64,000 nt of DNA from NCBI GenBank assembly GCA_022822525.1, contig JAJEBN010000024.1, forward strand, positions 27,163 to 91,162, written 5' to 3'. Under the pieces are notes generated by a model. That model was not told the DNA's origin. It was given only the letters and a program-made list of their open reading frames with translations, and made no database searches. The DNA comes from Acidimicrobiia bacterium. Its GTDB lineage: Bacteria > Actinomycetota > Acidimicrobiia > Acidimicrobiales > Poriferisodalaceae. A program made the position numbers and the translations under genes. Shown one piece after another: positions 62,631-64,000 of this stretch; within the stretch, counting starts at the first letter, position 1; each line of letters begins with the position of its first letter.

Positions 62631-63632
62631 ATGACACGAGTGCTCTCGGGCATCCAGCCCACCGGCGACGTCCACCTCGGCAACTACTTCGGGGCACTGC
62701 GCCAGTGGGCGATCGACCAGCACGACGCCGACGCCTTCTACTGTGCTGTCGACCTGCACGCCGTCACCATCCAGCAGGATCCCGGACAGCTCCGCAGCGC
62801 GACGCTGGGCACGATGGCCACGCTCCTCTCGGTCGGGCTCGATCCTGAGGTCTGCACGCTGTTCGTGCAGAGCCATGTGCCCCAGCACACCGAGCTGTCA
62901 TGGCTGCTCGAATGCACCGTGTCGTTGGGCGAGCTGCGACGGATGACCCAGTTCAAGGACAAGGCGGCCCGCACCGAAGGCGGCGAGCAGGGCGGCGATC
63001 ACGTATCTGCGGGCCTGTTCACCTATCCGGCGCTGATGGCGGCGGACATCTTGATCTACGACGCCGACCGGGTGCCGGTGGGCGACGACCAACGCCAGCA
63101 TCTCGAACTGACGCGTGACGTGGCCCAACGCTTCAACAGCCGCTACGGCGACACGTTCGTCATTCCCGACGCGGCCATCCCCACCGTGGGCGCCCGGGTC
63201 ATGGACCTGCAGAATCCCACGGCCAAGATGTCCAAGTCGGCGGATAGCCCGCAGGGCTCCGTCGGGATCTTCGAAGATCCAGCCGACATCGCACGCAAGT
63301 TCGCCCGAGCGGTGACCGACTCGGAGACCGAGGTCCGCTACGACCCCGATGCCAAGCCAGGAGTCTCGAACCTGCTGTCGATCCTGGGCGCCGCGACCGG
63401 CCGCAGTCCTGCCGACGCCGCCGAGGGTTACCGCCAGTACGGGCCGCTCAAGTCCGACACCGCGGATGCAGTGATCGCGATGCTCGAGCCAATCGCGGCG
63501 AAGAAGGCCGAACTCGACGCCGATCCAGCCGAGCTCGCGCGCATCATCGCCGTCGGTGCGGACAAGGCCGAGGCCGTGGCCTCCGTCACCTTGGCCCGCG
63601 CCAAGCAATCCATGGGCTTCCTGCCCAAGTAG
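62631..63632 (+). CDS. trpS: tryptophanyl-tRNA synthetase
   Basis: Class I synthetase of 333 residues. The HIGH-type motif is IQPTGDVHLGNYFGALRQW, and the KMSKS loop is PTAKMSKSADSPQGSVGIFE. It also has FTYPALMAADILIYDADRVP then VGDDQRQHLELTRDVAQRFN, typical for bacterial TrpRS. ATG 62631 is the natural start. It is divergent from scpA across 85 bp. Confidence 0.96.
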   Translation: MTRVLSGIQPTGDVHLGNYFGALRQWAIDQHDADAFYCAVDLHAVTIQQDPGQLRSATLGTMATLLSVGLDPEVCTLFVQSHVPQHTELSWLLECTVSLGELRRMTQFKDKAARTEGGEQGGDHVSAGLFTYPALMAADILIYDADRVPVGDDQRQHLELTRDVAQRFNSRYGDTFVIPDAAIPTVGARVMDLQNPTAKMSKSADSPQGSVGIFEDPADIARKFARAVTDSETEVRYDPDAKPGVSNLLSILGAATGRSPADAAEGYRQYGPLKSDTADAVIAMLEPIAAKKAELDADPAELARIIAVGADKAEAVASVTLARAKQSMGFLPK

Positions 63633-63667
63633 CCCCGCCGAACAGCGCCGCGCGCCCCACCCTTGGA

Positions 63668-63718
63668 GTCTGCGCCCGCCAAAGGCACCCGCAGACGAGG
63701 GCTGGGGTGCCCCAGCCC
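63668..63718 (+). terminator. terminator hairpins after trpS
   Basis: Two inverted repeats follow the trpS stop: GTCTGCG (63668-63674) with CGCAGAC (63690-63696), and GGGCTGGGG (63699-63707) with CCCCAGCCC (63710-63718), the second a perfect 9-bp stem. No T-run. Confidence 0.6.
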
Positions 63719-63806
63719 CTCCCGCGCCCGGACCACAACCAGTCAACGGGCCCGGCAAGGCCCGAAGAACGTCCAAGGATGTTCGTGGGTCTGGTTGTCC
63801 CCAGAA

Positions 63807-63818
63807 ACAAACGTTTGT
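63807..63818. promoter_or_regulatory. 12-bp perfect palindrome upstream of the edge gene
   Basis: ACAAACGTTTGT is a perfect palindrome 12 bp before the ATG at 63830. It contains AAC-N4-GTT, the spacing of the actinobacterial LexA box (CGAAC-N4-GTTCG), but the flanks do not fit well. A repressor site is possible, unproven. Confidence 0.35.
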
Positions 63819-63829
63819 ACGCTTGGCGC

Positions 63830-64000
63830 ATGTTCGCAGAGCTGCTCCGGGCCCATCTTCCGGCCCTCGACGACGCTCTTGATGACGGACTCGGCGGCGA
63901 CCGGAGTGATTCCCTGTGGCCCGATGCCGAGCCGGACTGGCAAGGCGCTCATCTGTGGGCCGTCGAGGACGATCCCGCCGACGCCAGCTCTGCGGCGAAT
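63830..64000 (+). CDS. truncated protein at right edge, unknown
   Basis: Open to the window end (57 codons): MFAELLRAHLPALDDALDDG, LGGDRSDSLWPDAEPDWQGA, HLWAVEDDPADASSAAN. Acidic and helical. The start of DUF222/HNH endonucleases can look similar, but nothing decisive is visible. Confidence 0.45.
   Translation, partial: MFAELLRAHLPALDDALDDGLGGDRSDSLWPDAEPDWQGAHLWAVEDDPADASSAAN

Noticed and set aside
1..64000. CRISPR array, prophage or insertion sequence
   Set aside because: No regularly spaced repeats beyond two short tail duplications and a 15-bp array; no integrase, transposase, capsid or cas gene seen.

Overview
The window is high-GC bacterial chromosome with dense, short-spaced genes and no rRNA, transposase, integrase or CRISPR array. 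Gene content points to an actinobacterium, most likely of the Acidimicrobiia type (inference, not proven). The evidence is a mycothione reductase, an F420/LLM-type flavin oxidoreductase, frequent GTG starts, and the gene order pgsA-like / gcvH / FHA (GarA-like) / MerR (FtsR-like) / DUF151 nuclease / MerR, which I recall from mycobacteria.

The most important result is a set of three selenoprotein genes that ordinary gene calling would break. In each, an in-frame UGA replaces a cysteine codon conserved in the family, and the homologous reading frame continues after it: an ArsC-family reductase (3601-3960, Sec12), selenophosphate synthetase SelD (9979-11103, Sec23), and a small DUF427-family protein (47273-47686, minus strand, Sec84). 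Each UGA is followed at +24 to +37 nt by a 6-7 bp hairpin with a GGUC or GGUUC apical loop, as expected of a bacterial SECIS read by SelB. SelA, SelB and tRNA-Sec are not in the window. The Sec DUF427 protein is the least familiar of the three.

Layout. 1-9841: edge of an MFS transporter, ilvD, serB, Sec-arsC, gcvT-gcvP, a DinB-like protein, a nucleoside hydrolase. 9979-16282: Sec-selD, a NadD-like nucleotidyltransferase, a 2-oxoglutarate/Fe(II) oxygenase, mycothione reductase, a beta-lactamase-fold hydrolase, a small unknown protein. 16365-24552: a catabolic-looking group (NicX-like enzyme, acyl-CoA ligase, 3-hydroxyisobutyrate-type dehydrogenase, Rieske oxygenase, enoyl-CoA hydratase, LLM oxidoreductase). 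24618-30060: msrB, then the conserved MerR/DUF151/FtsR/FHA/GcvH/PgsA run, HIT and SRAP proteins. 30094-36458: a TPP enzyme, leuS, and a lower-GC patch encoding a secreted unknown protein. 36509-45639: methylmalonyl-CoA mutase mutA-mutB, its chaperone meaB, and class I ribonucleotide reductase nrdB/nrdA with a possible B12 riboswitch upstream. 45962-47812: FAD reductase, Sec-DUF427, tRNA-Pro(GGG). 47876-64000: der with a small membrane protein, a PDZ/radical-SAM protein, ispH, plsC, an aroA-cmk fusion, tyrA, a single-chain indolepyruvate oxidoreductase, rluB, scpB, scpA, trpS, and a truncated gene at the right edge.

Functional links: gcvT, gcvP and gcvH give three of the four glycine-cleavage components. 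mutAB-meaB and the candidate riboswitch on nrdA both tie this stretch to cobalamin. SelD would supply selenophosphate for Sec synthesis and is itself predicted to need Sec. Two genes, leuS and nrdB, have their last roughly 30 bp tandemly duplicated just past the stop codon.
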